Source: Variovorax sp. ZS18.2.2
Lineage (GTDB): Bacteria > Pseudomonadota > Gammaproteobacteria > Burkholderiales > Burkholderiaceae_C
Direction: 5' to 3'
DNA: 64,000 nucleotides
Assembly: GCF_024701975.1 (NCBI RefSeq)
Contig: NZ_JANLNM010000003.1
Location: 1-64,000, forward strand
Shown here: positions 8,012 through 16,704 of the stretch, one piece after another
Layout: each line of letters starts with the position of its first letter
Position numbering within the stretch: the stretch's first letter is position 1
Notes under the pieces: generated by a model
The model's database searches: none
What the model was told of the DNA's origin: nothing
The model's input: only the letters and a program-made list of their open reading frames with translations
Position numbers and translations under genes: made by a program

Positions 8012-8822
8012 CGATGATGCCCATGATGACGATGTCGGTGCGCAGGAAGTTCGACGCGTTCAGCACCATCTGACCGAGCCCCATGCTGGCCGCGACCATC
8101 TCGGCGGCCACCAGCGTGGTCCAGCCGAAGCCGATGGCGATGCGCATGCCCACGAGGATGTCGGGCAGCGCCGAGGGCAATATGACGTGGCGGATCACCT
8201 GCATGTAGCTCGCGCCCATCGAGTACGCGGCGTTGATCTGCTCCTGTGACGCGCTGCGCATGCCCGAGCGCGCGGCCAGTGCCAGCGGCGCGAAGCAGCT
8301 CAAGAAGATCAGCAACACCTTCGGCAGCTCGTCAATGCCGAACCAGATGATGATGAGCGGCAGGTACGCGAGCGGCGGCAGCGGCCGGTAGAACTCCAGC
8401 GGCGGATCGAAGATGCCGCGCCAGAAGCGGCTCATGCCCATCGCGATGCCGACCGGAATGGCAGTGGCGCACGCAAGGAAGAAGGCCGAGAACACGCGGA
8501 ACATGCTCGCCAGGAAGTGCTGCCACAGCGGCTTGTCGTTGGCCTGGCCCGTGAGGTATTCGTAGAACTGCTGGAACACGGCCTGCGGCGTCGGCAGGAA
8601 GAGCGGCTTGACCCAACCCATGTTGGTCACGAGGAACCACAGCGCGAACAGCGACATCACGGTGACCACGCTGATGACCACGCTGGAGCCCTCGCCCGGC
8701 ACCTTGAAGGCGCTGGTCTTGAGCTTGGCGCCGGGCGCGGGTGGCGGCGGTGCGGCGGGTTTCGAAGGCGGCGTCATGGCAACAACAGCAGCAACGGGCG
8801 ATGCGATGGTGACCTCAGGCAT
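7929..8822 (-). CDS. ABC transporter permease, taurine/sulfonate type
   Basis: This 297-residue inner-membrane protein has about six transmembrane segments. It carries the EAA loop that docks the ATPase ([20 protein letters not shown]). Sequence and gene order match the TauC/SsuC/NrtB family, which imports alkanesulfonates, nitrate or related small anions. The first 45 residues are a proline-rich cytoplasmic extension. It is the last gene of an operon encoding binding protein, ATPase and permease, and its start overlaps the ATPase stop by 8 bases. Its 3' end overlaps the convergent lysR gene by 83 bp. Confidence 0.93.
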   Translation of the reverse strand: MPEVTIASPVAAVVAMTPPSKPAAPPPPAPGAKLKTSAFKVPGEGSSVVISVVTVMSLFALWFLVTNMGWVKPLFLPTPQAVFQQFYEYLTGQANDKPLWQHFLASMFRVFSAFFLACATAIPVGIAMGMSRFWRGIFDPPLEFYRPLPPLAYLPLIIIWFGIDELPKVLLIFLSCFAPLALAARSGMRSASQEQINAAYSMGASYMQVIRHVILPSALPDILVGMRIAIGFGWTTLVAAEMVAASMGLGQMVLNASNFLRTDIVIMGIIVIGVVAYLFDLLMRWLERRLVPWKGRM

Positions 8823-9603
8823 GGGCAGCCTCGCGATGATGAATGATCGACAGGACCTCCTCGCGCATGCGGATGAATTCGGGCTCGGACTTCACCTTGC
8901 GCGAATCGCCGTGCGAGAGGTACTGGCGCGAGAACGGCACGTTGTCGTAGACGTGCGAGATGCGCCCCGGGCTCGGGCTCATCACGATCAGCCTCGTCGC
9001 GAGGAACAGCGCCTCTTCCACCGAGTGCGTGATGAAGAACACCATCTTGTTCGACTTGGACCAGGCCTTGAGCAGGATCTCCTGCACCTGTTCACGCGTG
9101 AACGCATCGAGCGCCCCCATGGGCTCGTCCATCAGCAGCACGGCCGGGTCGCTGGCCAGCGCGCGCGCAATGCCCACGCGCTGCTGCATGCCGCCCGAGA
9201 GTTCGTAGACCGCGCGGTCTGCGTACTGCTGCAGGCCAACGAGCGCGAGCTTGTCTTCGGCGATGCGGTCGCGCTCGGTCTTGCCCATGCCGGCCAGGCG
9301 CAGGCCGAGTGCCACGTTGTCGCGCACGTTGAGCCAGGGCATGAGCGCGTGCTTCTGGAACACCACGCCGCGGTCGGCACCGGGGCCGACGACGGGTTTG
9401 CCGTCCAGAAGAATCTCGCCGGTCGATGGCGGAAGGAAGCCCGCGATGCTGTTGAGCAGCGTCGTCTTGCCGCAGCCCGAAGCACCGAGCGCGACGACGA
9501 AATCGCCGTCGTGCATCGTGAGGTTGACGGGCGCCAGCGCCTGCAGCGTGCCGCCCTTGACGGCGTAGTTGACCGTGAGGTCGCGGATGTCGAGCGTGGG
9601 CAT
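8815..9603 (-). CDS. ABC transporter ATP-binding protein, taurine type (TauB-like)
   Basis: This 262-residue ATPase powers the adjacent permease. It has Walker [10 protein letters not shown] near residue 42, the signature [15 protein letters not shown] near 137, Walker B VLLMDEP just after, and the switch histidine in [21 protein letters not shown] is typical of the TauB/SsuB group. It starts 15 bases after the binding-protein gene and overlaps the permease start. Confidence 0.94.
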   Translation of the reverse strand: MPTLDIRDLTVNYAVKGGTLQALAPVNLTMHDGDFVVALGASGCGKTTLLNSIAGFLPPSTGEILLDGKPVVGPGADRGVVFQKHALMPWLNVRDNVALGLRLAGMGKTERDRIAEDKLALVGLQQYADRAVYELSGGMQQRVGIARALASDPAVLLMDEPMGALDAFTREQVQEILLKAWSKSNKMVFFITHSVEEALFLATRLIVMSPSPGRISHVYDNVPFSRQYLSHGDSRKVKSEPEFIRMREEVLSIIHHREAAHA

Positions 9604-9618
9604 CTGGTTACTGCTGGC

Positions 9619-10629
9619 TTACTTGCCCATCGCCTTGTCGACGTACACGGTGGTCACGAACGCGCCGTAGTCGGGCTTCACTTCCTGCACGCGGCCCTGC
9701 TCTTTGAGGAAAGCCGCCGTGCCCGCCATCGCCTTGGCCGCGCCGCCGCCCAGCCACGCGGGCGAGACCTGCTCGGCCATGGTCGGGAAGGTGTAGAGCG
9801 CCATGGCCGCGCCCACGTCCTTCGGGTCGGCTTTGGTCCACTTGGCCATCGCTTTGGTCTGTGGCGAATCGGGCGTCCAGCTCTTGCCGGTGGCCTTGTA
9901 TTCCTCGTTGGCGCGGTTCAGGGCTTTGACGAACGCGATCATGAAAGGCTCGTTGGCCGCGGCCCACTTGGCGTTGACAACGATGCCCTCGAAGGTCGGC
10001 GCGCCGCGCTTGCCGATGCTGCCCGAGGTGGCGATGGTCTTGCCCGTGCCCTTGATCTTGGAGAGCACCGGGTCCCAGATGAAGGTGGCGTCGATGTCGC
10101 CGCGCTCCCAGGCGGCGGCGATCTCGGGCGGGCGCATGTTCATCACGTTGACGCTCTTGGGGTCCACGCCGTCCATCTTCATGCCGGCCATGAGCTGGTA
10201 GTGCGCGGTCGACACGAAAGGCGTCGCCACCTTCTTGCCGGCCAGGTCCTTCATGCTGTTGATGCCCGACGCGTTGCGGGCGATGAGCGCCTCGGCGTTG
10301 GCGATGTCGGCCGAGATCCAGAAGAGCTTGATGTCCTGGCCCTGGCTGGCTGCCGCGGTGAGCGGGCTGGAGCCGGTCTCGCCCATCTGCACGTCGCCTG
10401 AAGCCATCGCGCGGATGACGTCGCCGCCGCCGGAGAACATGCGCCAGTTGATCTTGTAGCCGGTGGCTTTCTCGACCTCGCCGGATTCCATGATCAGGCG
10501 CAGGGGGACCAGCATGTCCTGGTGGGCGAAGGTGAGTTCCTTGGTTTGCTGTGCGAAGGAGGTGCCGCACAGCGTGAGGACGGAGGCCAGGATGGCGAGT
10601 TGGAGGGGGAGACGGCGGGACGGGGTCAT
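9619..10629 (-). CDS. Periplasmic substrate-binding protein, taurine type (TauA-like)
   Basis: This 336-residue binding protein has a Sec signal peptide (LAILASVLTLCGTSFA) and a two-lobed NMT1/TauA fold with characteristic blocks such as GDVQMGETGSSP, LAGKKVATPFVSTAHY and DATFIWDPVL. It captures the solute for the transporter encoded directly downstream. The start at 10629 is chosen over one 42 codons upstream because the signal peptide begins there and GGAGA precedes it. TauA-like sequences also bind nitrate or pyrimidine precursors, so the solute is uncertain. Confidence 0.93.
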   Translation of the reverse strand: MTPSRRLPLQLAILASVLTLCGTSFAQQTKELTFAHQDMLVPLRLIMESGEVEKATGYKINWRMFSGGGDVIRAMASGDVQMGETGSSPLTAAASQGQDIKLFWISADIANAEALIARNASGINSMKDLAGKKVATPFVSTAHYQLMAGMKMDGVDPKSVNVMNMRPPEIAAAWERGDIDATFIWDPVLSKIKGTGKTIATSGSIGKRGAPTFEGIVVNAKWAAANEPFMIAFVKALNRANEEYKATGKSWTPDSPQTKAMAKWTKADPKDVGAAMALYTFPTMAEQVSPAWLGGGAAKAMAGTAAFLKEQGRVQEVKPDYGAFVTTVYVDKAMGK

Positions 10630-10831
10630 CGGGTTTCTCCGTTGGATGAATCGGAGCAACTTTGCACTTAACGACTGCAGCCAGGAAGTACCAGCGACGC
10701 GGTGGGGATAGAGCCAGCTTGTCCGTGAATACCCTTGTTCTGGTGCATATGGCACTCAGACGGGGCGTGTCGGCCTCCCCGTCGCCCTCGCCGCGGGGCC
10801 TGGGGTTTGATTGGGGATGTGCTTTCTTTTT

Positions 10832-11602
10832 CTTTCCGAGGCCGGGTCTCGGCCCGGCGGCCGACTTACTTTCTTTTGCTTCGCCAAAAGAACGTAAGCA
10901 AAGAAAAGGCGACCCTGCTGTCTGCGACCCTCCGCTTCGCTACGGGCAACCTGCGGTGCTCACGTTCCGCGGGGTCTCGCCCAAACTCGCTTCGCTCAAA
11001 CAAGGGCGAGCCCTGATCCGCGAAACGCTCCGCTCCTCGGCGCATACAGAAGGGCTTTGGGGACCAACACGCCTTCGCTGCGCTCGGCCAGTTCACGGGC
11101 CTTCGCTTCGCTCGGCTTGGATTGCTCCCTCTCCCCTTGGGGAGAGGGTTGGGGTGGGGGCACGCGGCGCTCGTTGAGGCGCTGCCATGTAGCGAGCGCC
11201 GTCGTGCCCCCATCCCAGCCTTCCCCCGGAAGGGGAAGGAGCAATGCATCAGGCCCGGTGTCGCACGTCTTGTCTTTCTCCCTCCCCTCCCGGGGGAGGG
11301 CTGGGGTGGGGGCACGGTGGCCGAGCGAAGCAAAGGCCCGACTGCAAGCCGAGCAAAGCGATGGCCCGTTCGGTTCCCAAGCCCCTCTGGCTGCGCCGAG
11401 GAGCGCAGCGTTTCGCGGATCAGGGCTCGCAGCTGTTTGAGCGAAGCGAGTTCTGCGAGACCCCGCGAAACGCGAGCACCGCAGGTTGCCCGCAGCGAAG
11501 CGGAGGGTCGCAGACAGTGGGGTCGCCTTTCTTTTGCCTACCTTTCTTTGGCGAAGCAAAGAAAAGTAGGTCGCCTGCCGGGGCGAGACCCGGCCTCGGA
11601 AA
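10832..11602. repeat. Large inverted-repeat island (gene-free)
   Basis: The whole stretch 10630-11612 has no convincing gene. Arms of roughly 290 bp at about 10832-11127 and 11312-11602 are inverted copies of each other with mismatches. Both carry the pyrimidine-rich CTTTCTTTTG block, a CGACCCTCCGCTTCGCT block, GGGCAACCTGCGGTGCTC and CCCTGATCCGCGAAACGCT. They flank a GC-rich core with smaller palindromes. The many ORFs here differ in every frame and are low-complexity, so I call none. This looks like a dispersed intergenic repeat pair, not a transposon: no transposase is present. Confidence 0.8.
11131..11245. repeat. GC-rich palindromic repeat unit inside the island
   Basis: ATTGCTCC at 11131 and GGAGCAAT ending at 11245 bound an imperfect inverted repeat with CCCC/GGGG mini-hairpins and GGTTGGGGTGGGGGCAC-like arms. 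A further half-unit with GGGCTGGGGTGGGGGCAC follows at about 11279-11315. A related unit lies at 59460-59573, so this is a dispersed family. Confidence 0.7.
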
Positions 11603-11612
11603 ACAAATCAGA

Positions 11613-13151
11613 TCAATGCGTACGAAGCCCAGCCGCTCTCTTCTCGCCCCGCGCCAAAGCCAACTCTTCCACAGCCATCCCAAGAGCCCGGATACCAGCC
11701 GGAATCTGCGAGGCCGCAATGGAAGACAACCGCAGCCGAAAGAAAGGACACGGATACGGCGGCCGTGCAAAGAACACGTCCCCTGCTTCGATCAGCACCC
11801 CATGGCTCCGAGCCATGAGAGACAACTCCGTCGCATCCACCCAGGTAGGCGCCTGAACCCAGATCGAAGCCCCCCCCGAAGGCAGCCGAAACTCAAAATC
11901 CGGCAAATGATCCCGCAGCGCCTGCGCCGCAATCGCCAGCCGCTCCTGCATCGCATGGTTCACCCGCCTCGCATGCGACTCGTGATGCCCCAGCGAAAGA
12001 AACAAGGCATACGCATGCTGCAGAAACGCACTCGGATGCCGCACCATCGCATGCCGGATCACCCGCAGTTCCTTGATCAACGCCCGAGGCGCCACGATGA
12101 ACCCCAACCGCAGCACCGGCGACAAACTCTTCGACACCGACCCCACGTAGATCACCCGCCCCGTCTTGTCGAGACTCTTCAAGGCAGGCATCGGCGTACC
12201 TTCGTACAGGTTCTCCGCCTCGTAGTCGTCCTCGATGATCACGAAGTCCTGCAGCTCGGCCTTGCGCAGCAGCCACTGCCGACGCTCCAGGCTCAGCGTG
12301 GCGGTGGTCGGACTCTGGTGCGAGGGCGTGACGAACATGTAGTCGGCGGCGGGCAGCGCATCGACCACGAGGCCGTCTTCATCGACATCGACCTCCACCC
12401 ATTTCGGCTGCCGCAGCGAGAAGCTGTTGCGCGCATGCGGATGGCCGGGTTCTTCGAGTCCCACGCGCGTCTGCTCATCGAACAGCGCCTCGGCCAGCAG
12501 GTAGTACGCGTGCTGCGCGCCCATGGTGACGAGGATCTCTTCCTTCAGCGCGAACACGCCACGCCTGGGCAGCAGGCGGGTGCGGATCTGCTCGATGAGG
12601 TCGGGCACATCGTCGGTCTCGAAGTCGGGCGTCCAGTGCGGCAGCTGCGAGCGGGCCAGGCTGCGCGCACAGCACTCGCGAAAGTCTTCGGTCGGAAACA
12701 GTTGCGGGTCGTAGTTGCCGTAGACAAAAGGGTACGGGTAGTCACGCCACCGGTCCGGCTTCGACAGCGTGGGCTTGTCGACCAGCGAGCGCAGCACGCG
12801 GCCCGACCAGTCGGGCGGCTGGCTCGCCTGGCCGCTGCGGCCGACCAGCGGCTCGGCATGCACGGCGGAGAGCGGGCGCGCGTTGTGCGCCACGAACACG
12901 CCGCTGCGCGGGCGCGCCTCCAGGAAGCCTTCGTCGATCAGTTGCAGGTACGCCGAGGTCACGGTGTTGCGGCTCAGCCCGAGCAGGGCTGCCAGTTCGC
13001 GCGACGAGGGCAGCGGCGCACCGGGCGCGAGGTGCTCTTCGAGGATCGCCTGCACCACCGCGGTTCGCAGGCGCGCCTGCAATGGCAACGCAGGTTGGTC
13101 GGGCAGCGCAAAAAGCTGCGCCCACTGGGTGGATCGCGGGTTCGGGGGCAT
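11613..13151 (-). CDS. MocR-type regulator (GntR DNA-binding domain fused to aminotransferase fold)
   Basis: This 512-residue protein has an N-terminal GntR winged helix (LPSSRELAALLGLSRNTVTSAY, residues about 45-75). A PLP-dependent aminotransferase-like domain follows, with the PLP-lysine region VSKSLSPVLRLGF and the DDYEAENLY block. MocR proteins sense PLP or amine substrates and control amine or vitamin B6 genes. It is divergent from a SnoaL protein and an FAD-dependent amine oxidase (159-bp gap), its likely targets. A second MocR of separate lineage lies at 50258. Confidence 0.92.
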   Translation of the reverse strand: MPPNPRSTQWAQLFALPDQPALPLQARLRTAVVQAILEEHLAPGAPLPSSRELAALLGLSRNTVTSAYLQLIDEGFLEARPRSGVFVAHNARPLSAVHAEPLVGRSGQASQPPDWSGRVLRSLVDKPTLSKPDRWRDYPYPFVYGNYDPQLFPTEDFRECCARSLARSQLPHWTPDFETDDVPDLIEQIRTRLLPRRGVFALKEEILVTMGAQHAYYLLAEALFDEQTRVGLEEPGHPHARNSFSLRQPKWVEVDVDEDGLVVDALPAADYMFVTPSHQSPTTATLSLERRQWLLRKAELQDFVIIEDDYEAENLYEGTPMPALKSLDKTGRVIYVGSVSKSLSPVLRLGFIVAPRALIKELRVIRHAMVRHPSAFLQHAYALFLSLGHHESHARRVNHAMQERLAIAAQALRDHLPDFEFRLPSGGASIWVQAPTWVDATELSLMARSHGVLIEAGDVFFARPPYPCPFFRLRLSSIAASQIPAGIRALGMAVEELALARGEKRAAGLRTH

Positions 13152-13309
13152 GGTGCGCCGCAGTTTAGGACAGGCACCCCCTTCGTGGTGCCCTGGTGGT
13201 GCTGCAGTGGCGCTCTGGCTCGGTCGAATCCCCCCATCTGGACCTATCGCGCCGCCACCCGGCTGCCTAGGCTTGCGCCATTCACTTACTTCCGTCCGGA
13301 GTTCCCCGC

Positions 13310-13717
13310 GTGACCGCCCAGCCTTCTTCCTCTTCAGTGACCACTGACACCCTCGCCGCCTTCAGCGACGCCTGGAACCGCCACGACATCGATGCGCTGA
13401 TGGGCTTCATGACGCCGGACTGCATCTTCCAGACCGCTGCAGGCCCCGATGCCTGCGGCACCCGCCACGTGGGCACGGAGGCCGTGCGCAAGGCTTTCGC
13501 GGGTGCCTGGCAGGCGGTGCCCGATGCGCACTGGATCAATGGCCGGCACTTCGTGCACGGCGATTTCGGCACCTCGCAATGGACCTTCACCGGCACCGCC
13601 GCCGACGGCAGCCGCATCGAGACCGACGGCATCGACGTCTTCACCTTCAGGGACGGAAAGATCCACCTGAAGAACGTGTTCCGCAAGGCCCGGCCGAACC
13701 TGCCGGCGGCGACGTAG
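13310..13717 (+). CDS. SnoaL/NTF2-like protein
   Basis: This 135-residue protein starts at a GTG with GGAG upstream. It has the NTF2-like pattern: helix AFSDAWNRHDIDALMGFM, then TPDCIF, then a beta sheet ending DVFTFRDGKIHLKNVFRK. Such proteins are small cone-shaped enzymes or ligand binders; no catalytic role can be assigned. It is divergent from the MocR gene and 66 bp before the FAD oxidoreductase, so it is probably co-transcribed with it. Confidence 0.85.
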   Translation: MTAQPSSSSVTTDTLAAFSDAWNRHDIDALMGFMTPDCIFQTAAGPDACGTRHVGTEAVRKAFAGAWQAVPDAHWINGRHFVHGDFGTSQWTFTGTAADGSRIETDGIDVFTFRDGKIHLKNVFRKARPNLPAAT

Positions 13718-13783
13718 CGCAACAAGCAACCGAGCAAGCACGAAGGCGGGCAACGGCCCACCTTCCTCACCTGGAGCCCTCTC

Positions 13784-15268
13784 ATGACCATCGCAGCAGG
13801 GACCACCCGATTCACCAGTGACGCCAGCGCCGCGACCATCGACGGCGCCGCCCCCATGCAACCACCGCAAGACCCGTTCCGCCCCTACGACCCGCAATAC
13901 GACCCGCTGCTCGCGGCCGACCCCGGCGCCGGCCGCGCCTACGCGCCCACCTGGTGGGTGGCCAGCGCCGGCACGCCGCCCGAAGACGACGGGCCCTTGC
14001 TGAACGACATCGACGTGGACGTGGCCATCATCGGCTCGGGCGCCACGGGCATGGCGACCGCGCTCTACCTCGCAGAGGAGCACGGCATCCGCGCCACGGT
14101 GCTCGAAGCCAACCAGGCGGCGTGGGGATGCTCCAGCCGCAGCGGCGGACAGGGCCAGAACGCGAGCGGGCGACTCAAACGCTCGCAGTGGATCGAACGC
14201 TGGGGCCTGGACACCGCGAAGAAGCTCGATGCCGAGATCCGCAGAGGCTTCGAGAATTTCCGCCACCTCACGACGCAGATCGATTGCGATGCCTTCGACG
14301 GCGGCCATCTCTACCTGGCGCACCGGCCCGAGAAGCTGGTTGGCCTCGAAGCCGAGGCTCGCCTGATGCGCGAGACCTTCGGCTACGCCACCCGCATGAT
14401 GGGCACCGAGGAACTGCGGCGCGACTACTGCGACGAGCGCGAGGCCAAGGGCGCGATGTTCGAGGCCGAGGGCGTGGGCATCCATCCGCTGAAGTTCACC
14501 TTCGGGCTGATGCGCCGGGCGCGCGCGCTGGGCGTGACGGTGCACACCTCGAGCCCGGTACAGGGCTGGCACACCATCGACGGCGTGCACCACCTGCGCA
14601 CCCCCGCCGGCACGGTGCGCGCTCGCCGCGTGGCGGTGTGCACCGGCGGCTACACGGGGCAGGCGCTGAGCCCGATGCTGAAGAACCGGATCATGCCGAT
14701 CCTCTCGAACTCGGTGGTGACGCGGCCGCTGAGCGATGCGGAGCTGGCCGCGACCAACTTCAAGTCGCACACCTTCCTGACGGACACGCGCACGCTGCGC
14801 TTCTATTACCGGCTGCTCAAGGGCAACCGGCTGCAGATCGGCAGCCGCAGCGCGGTGAGTGGCGCGGATGCCGAAGACCCGGTGCACCTGAAGCTGCTGA
14901 CCGACGCGATCGCCCGCAAGTTTCCGCCGCTCACCGACATCCGCATCGACTACTCGTGGTGGGGCTGGGTCGACATGAGCCACGACATGATGCCGCGCAT
15001 CACGCAGCCCGATGCGGGCAAGAAGATCTGGTACGCGGTGGGCTACGGCGGCAACGGCGTGTCGTTCTCGACATGGGCGGGCAAGCGGCTGGCCGAACGC
15101 GTGGCGGGCAAGGACGCGGGGCAGGACGTGTTCGAGCTGCCGATCTATCACTCGCCGCTGCCGTTCCCGAACGTGATGGGGCTGGTGGAGTCGCGCGCGT
15201 TCGCGCCGTTTCGGCGCATCGGGCAGCGCGCGCTCTACAAGTGGTACTGGCTGCGCGACGAGAAGTAG
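13784..15268 (+). CDS. FAD-dependent oxidoreductase, DAO family (amine or amino-acid oxidase)
   Basis: This 494-residue flavoenzyme carries a dinucleotide-binding motif VAIIGSGATGMATALYLAEE near residue 80, after a long N-terminal extension that contains APTWWVASA. The SSRSGGQGQNASGRL block and the C-terminal YAVGYGGNGVSFSTWAGK are typical of gamma-glutamylputrescine-oxidase/PuuB-like and sarcosine-oxidase-like DAO enzymes. It probably oxidises a primary or secondary amine or D-amino acid in the cytoplasm. GGAG lies 7 bases before the ATG. Placement with a MocR regulator supports an amine-catabolic role. Confidence 0.88.
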   Translation: MTIAAGTTRFTSDASAATIDGAAPMQPPQDPFRPYDPQYDPLLAADPGAGRAYAPTWWVASAGTPPEDDGPLLNDIDVDVAIIGSGATGMATALYLAEEHGIRATVLEANQAAWGCSSRSGGQGQNASGRLKRSQWIERWGLDTAKKLDAEIRRGFENFRHLTTQIDCDAFDGGHLYLAHRPEKLVGLEAEARLMRETFGYATRMMGTEELRRDYCDEREAKGAMFEAEGVGIHPLKFTFGLMRRARALGVTVHTSSPVQGWHTIDGVHHLRTPAGTVRARRVAVCTGGYTGQALSPMLKNRIMPILSNSVVTRPLSDAELAATNFKSHTFLTDTRTLRFYYRLLKGNRLQIGSRSAVSGADAEDPVHLKLLTDAIARKFPPLTDIRIDYSWWGWVDMSHDMMPRITQPDAGKKIWYAVGYGGNGVSFSTWAGKRLAERVAGKDAGQDVFELPIYHSPLPFPNVMGLVESRAFAPFRRIGQRALYKWYWLRDEK

Positions 15269-15313
15269 CAAGCCGATTGAAGGCAGGGGCCGGGTCGTGT
15301 TGCAATCCGGTGC

Positions 15314-15787
15314 ATGACGACGACCTCTTCTTCCTCTCTCCTCATCCGCCCACCGGTGCCCGGCGACTACGCGGGCTGGAAGCCGCTCTGGGACGGCTAC
15401 AACGCCTTCTATGGCCGCGAGGGCCCGACTGCGCTGCCCGACGAGATCACGCAGGTCACGTGGCAGCGCTTCTTCGATGCGTATGAGCCTGTGCATGCGC
15501 TTGTCGCGGAGCGCGACGGCCGGCTGGTGGGGCTCACGCACTACCTCTTTCACCGCAGCATGACGCGCATCGAGCCGAACTGCTACCTGTCGGACCTGTT
15601 CACGCTGTCATCGGAACGCGGCCAGGGCGTGGGCAGGCAATTGATCGAAGGTGTGTACGCGCATGTGCAGCGCGTGGGCGCTCACCGCGTGTACTGGCAG
15701 ACGCATGTGACCAACACGGCCGGGCGCACGCTCTACGACAAGGTGGCCACGCACGACGGGTTCATTGTGTACGGCACGATGGTCTGA
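15314..15787 (+). CDS. GNAT-family N-acetyltransferase
   Basis: This 157-residue GNAT has the acetyl-CoA-binding block LSSERGQGVGRQLIEGV near residue 95 and the C-terminal HVTNTAGRTLYDKVA segment. It resembles single-domain GNATs that acetylate small amines or antibiotics. It follows the FAD oxidoreductase by 45 bp and may be in its operon. Substrate unknown. Confidence 0.9.
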   Translation: MTTTSSSSLLIRPPVPGDYAGWKPLWDGYNAFYGREGPTALPDEITQVTWQRFFDAYEPVHALVAERDGRLVGLTHYLFHRSMTRIEPNCYLSDLFTLSSERGQGVGRQLIEGVYAHVQRVGAHRVYWQTHVTNTAGRTLYDKVATHDGFIVYGTMV

Positions 15788-15793
15788 AGAAGG

Positions 15794-16192
15794 CTAGGAC
15801 AGGGACGACGCGGCCTGCAGCATCGCGCCCATCTTCTCGTGGATCAGGTTCACGGCCTTCAGGGGCCGCAGCATCACCTTGAACTCGGTGATTTGCCCTG
15901 CGTCGTTCCACTTGATCATGTCGACGCCGTTGACGGAGATGCCGTCGATCTCGACCTCGAATTCGAGCACCGCATCGCGCTCGCCCTTGAGCTCGCGCAC
16001 GTAGCGGAAGGTTTCGTTGAAGAAGACATGGAAGGCCGCGCCCAGGTACTTCGCGGTGATGGCCTTGCCCAGCTGCGGCTTGTGCACCACGGGCGAGAGG
16101 AAGACGGCGTCGTCGTCCAGCAGGGCATCGAGCCCTTTCACGTCACGCTCTTTCACGAGCCGGTGCCAGGTGGCGAGGGTGTCGATCGACAT
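15794..16192 (-). CDS. Nuclear-transport-factor-2-like protein
   Basis: This 132-residue protein begins MSIDTLATWHRLV. AGGAG lies 7 bases upstream of this ATG, which is why I reject a start five codons earlier. It has the NTF2/SnoaL layout: LDALLDDDAVFLSPVV, then GKAITAKYLGAAFHVF, then a sheet with FEVEIDGISVNGVDMI. The family includes ester cyclases and delta-isomerase relatives; no catalytic assignment is possible. It converges on the GNAT gene with a 6-bp gap. Confidence 0.86.
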   Translation of the reverse strand: MSIDTLATWHRLVKERDVKGLDALLDDDAVFLSPVVHKPQLGKAITAKYLGAAFHVFFNETFRYVRELKGERDAVLEFEVEIDGISVNGVDMIKWNDAGQITEFKVMLRPLKAVNLIHEKMGAMLQAASSLS

Positions 16193-16246
16193 CAAGGGTC
16201 TCCTCATGCAATGGTGCGAGGGAGTCTATCCGCCGGACCGGATCGC

Positions 16247-16585
16247 TCAGTACTTGATGGTGACGCCGGCCTTCACCCCGTTGTTGGCCTTGCCGTCGGA
16301 GGTCACGCCGCCGTTGAACGACATGCTTCCGCCCGTGCTCCCGCCGAGCGAGTAGGTGGGCCGCGGCATGGAAGTGTCGGTGCCGATGTACGTGCCGCTG
16401 CCGTCGGGCCGCTGCACGCCGACGGTTGCGCCCTTGGTGTAGGCCGAGGTTTCGGTCGAGTTGACGTTGGGCGCCACGTAGACGGTGCCCTTCTCGCTGT
16501 TGTCGATGGGCACCTTCACCTCTTCCGCGGCGGCGAACGAACACCACGCGGCCACGCTCGCACCCACAAGGATCAGTTTGTTCAT
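16247..16585 (-). CDS. Small secreted hypothetical protein
   Basis: This 112-residue protein starts at 16585 with a clear Sec signal peptide (MNKLILVGASVAAWCSFAAA). The mature part is about 92 residues, rich in Gly, Ser and Thr, with strands such as GTVYVAPNVN and NNGVKAGVTIKY. It looks like a small periplasmic or cell-surface beta protein. I do not recognise the family. It is divergent from the TPR regulator at 16705. Confidence 0.75.
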   Translation of the reverse strand: MNKLILVGASVAAWCSFAAAEEVKVPIDNSEKGTVYVAPNVNSTETSAYTKGATVGVQRPDGSGTYIGTDTSMPRPTYSLGGSTGGSMSFNGGVTSDGKANNGVKAGVTIKY

Positions 16586-16704
16586 GCGCCGATCCTGGGG
16601 ACCGTGCCGCGCGGCGCGTGTAGGACGGGAGGAAGCCTGTCCGCCGGACACCGGGGCCAGACCTGTCGATCGACGGCGACCGCCGGCGGTGTAGCCTCGG
16701 CGCC

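Noticed and set aside
8608-10401. 597-residue plus-strand frame across the tau-like operon
   Set aside because: Antisense shadow; motif-bearing ABC genes occupy the other strand.
10866-11333. ORFs in the repeat island encoding PSPGRGG-type peptides
   Set aside because: Such frames arise in GC-rich intergenic repeats. They differ between frames and have no consistent start or family.
11244-13313. 689-residue plus-strand frame over the repeat island and MocR gene
   Set aside because: Composition is low-complexity and its C-terminal part mirrors the MocR gene. No start signal.
13334-15553. 739-residue minus-strand frame
   Set aside because: Shadow of the FAD oxidoreductase, which has clear motifs on the plus strand.
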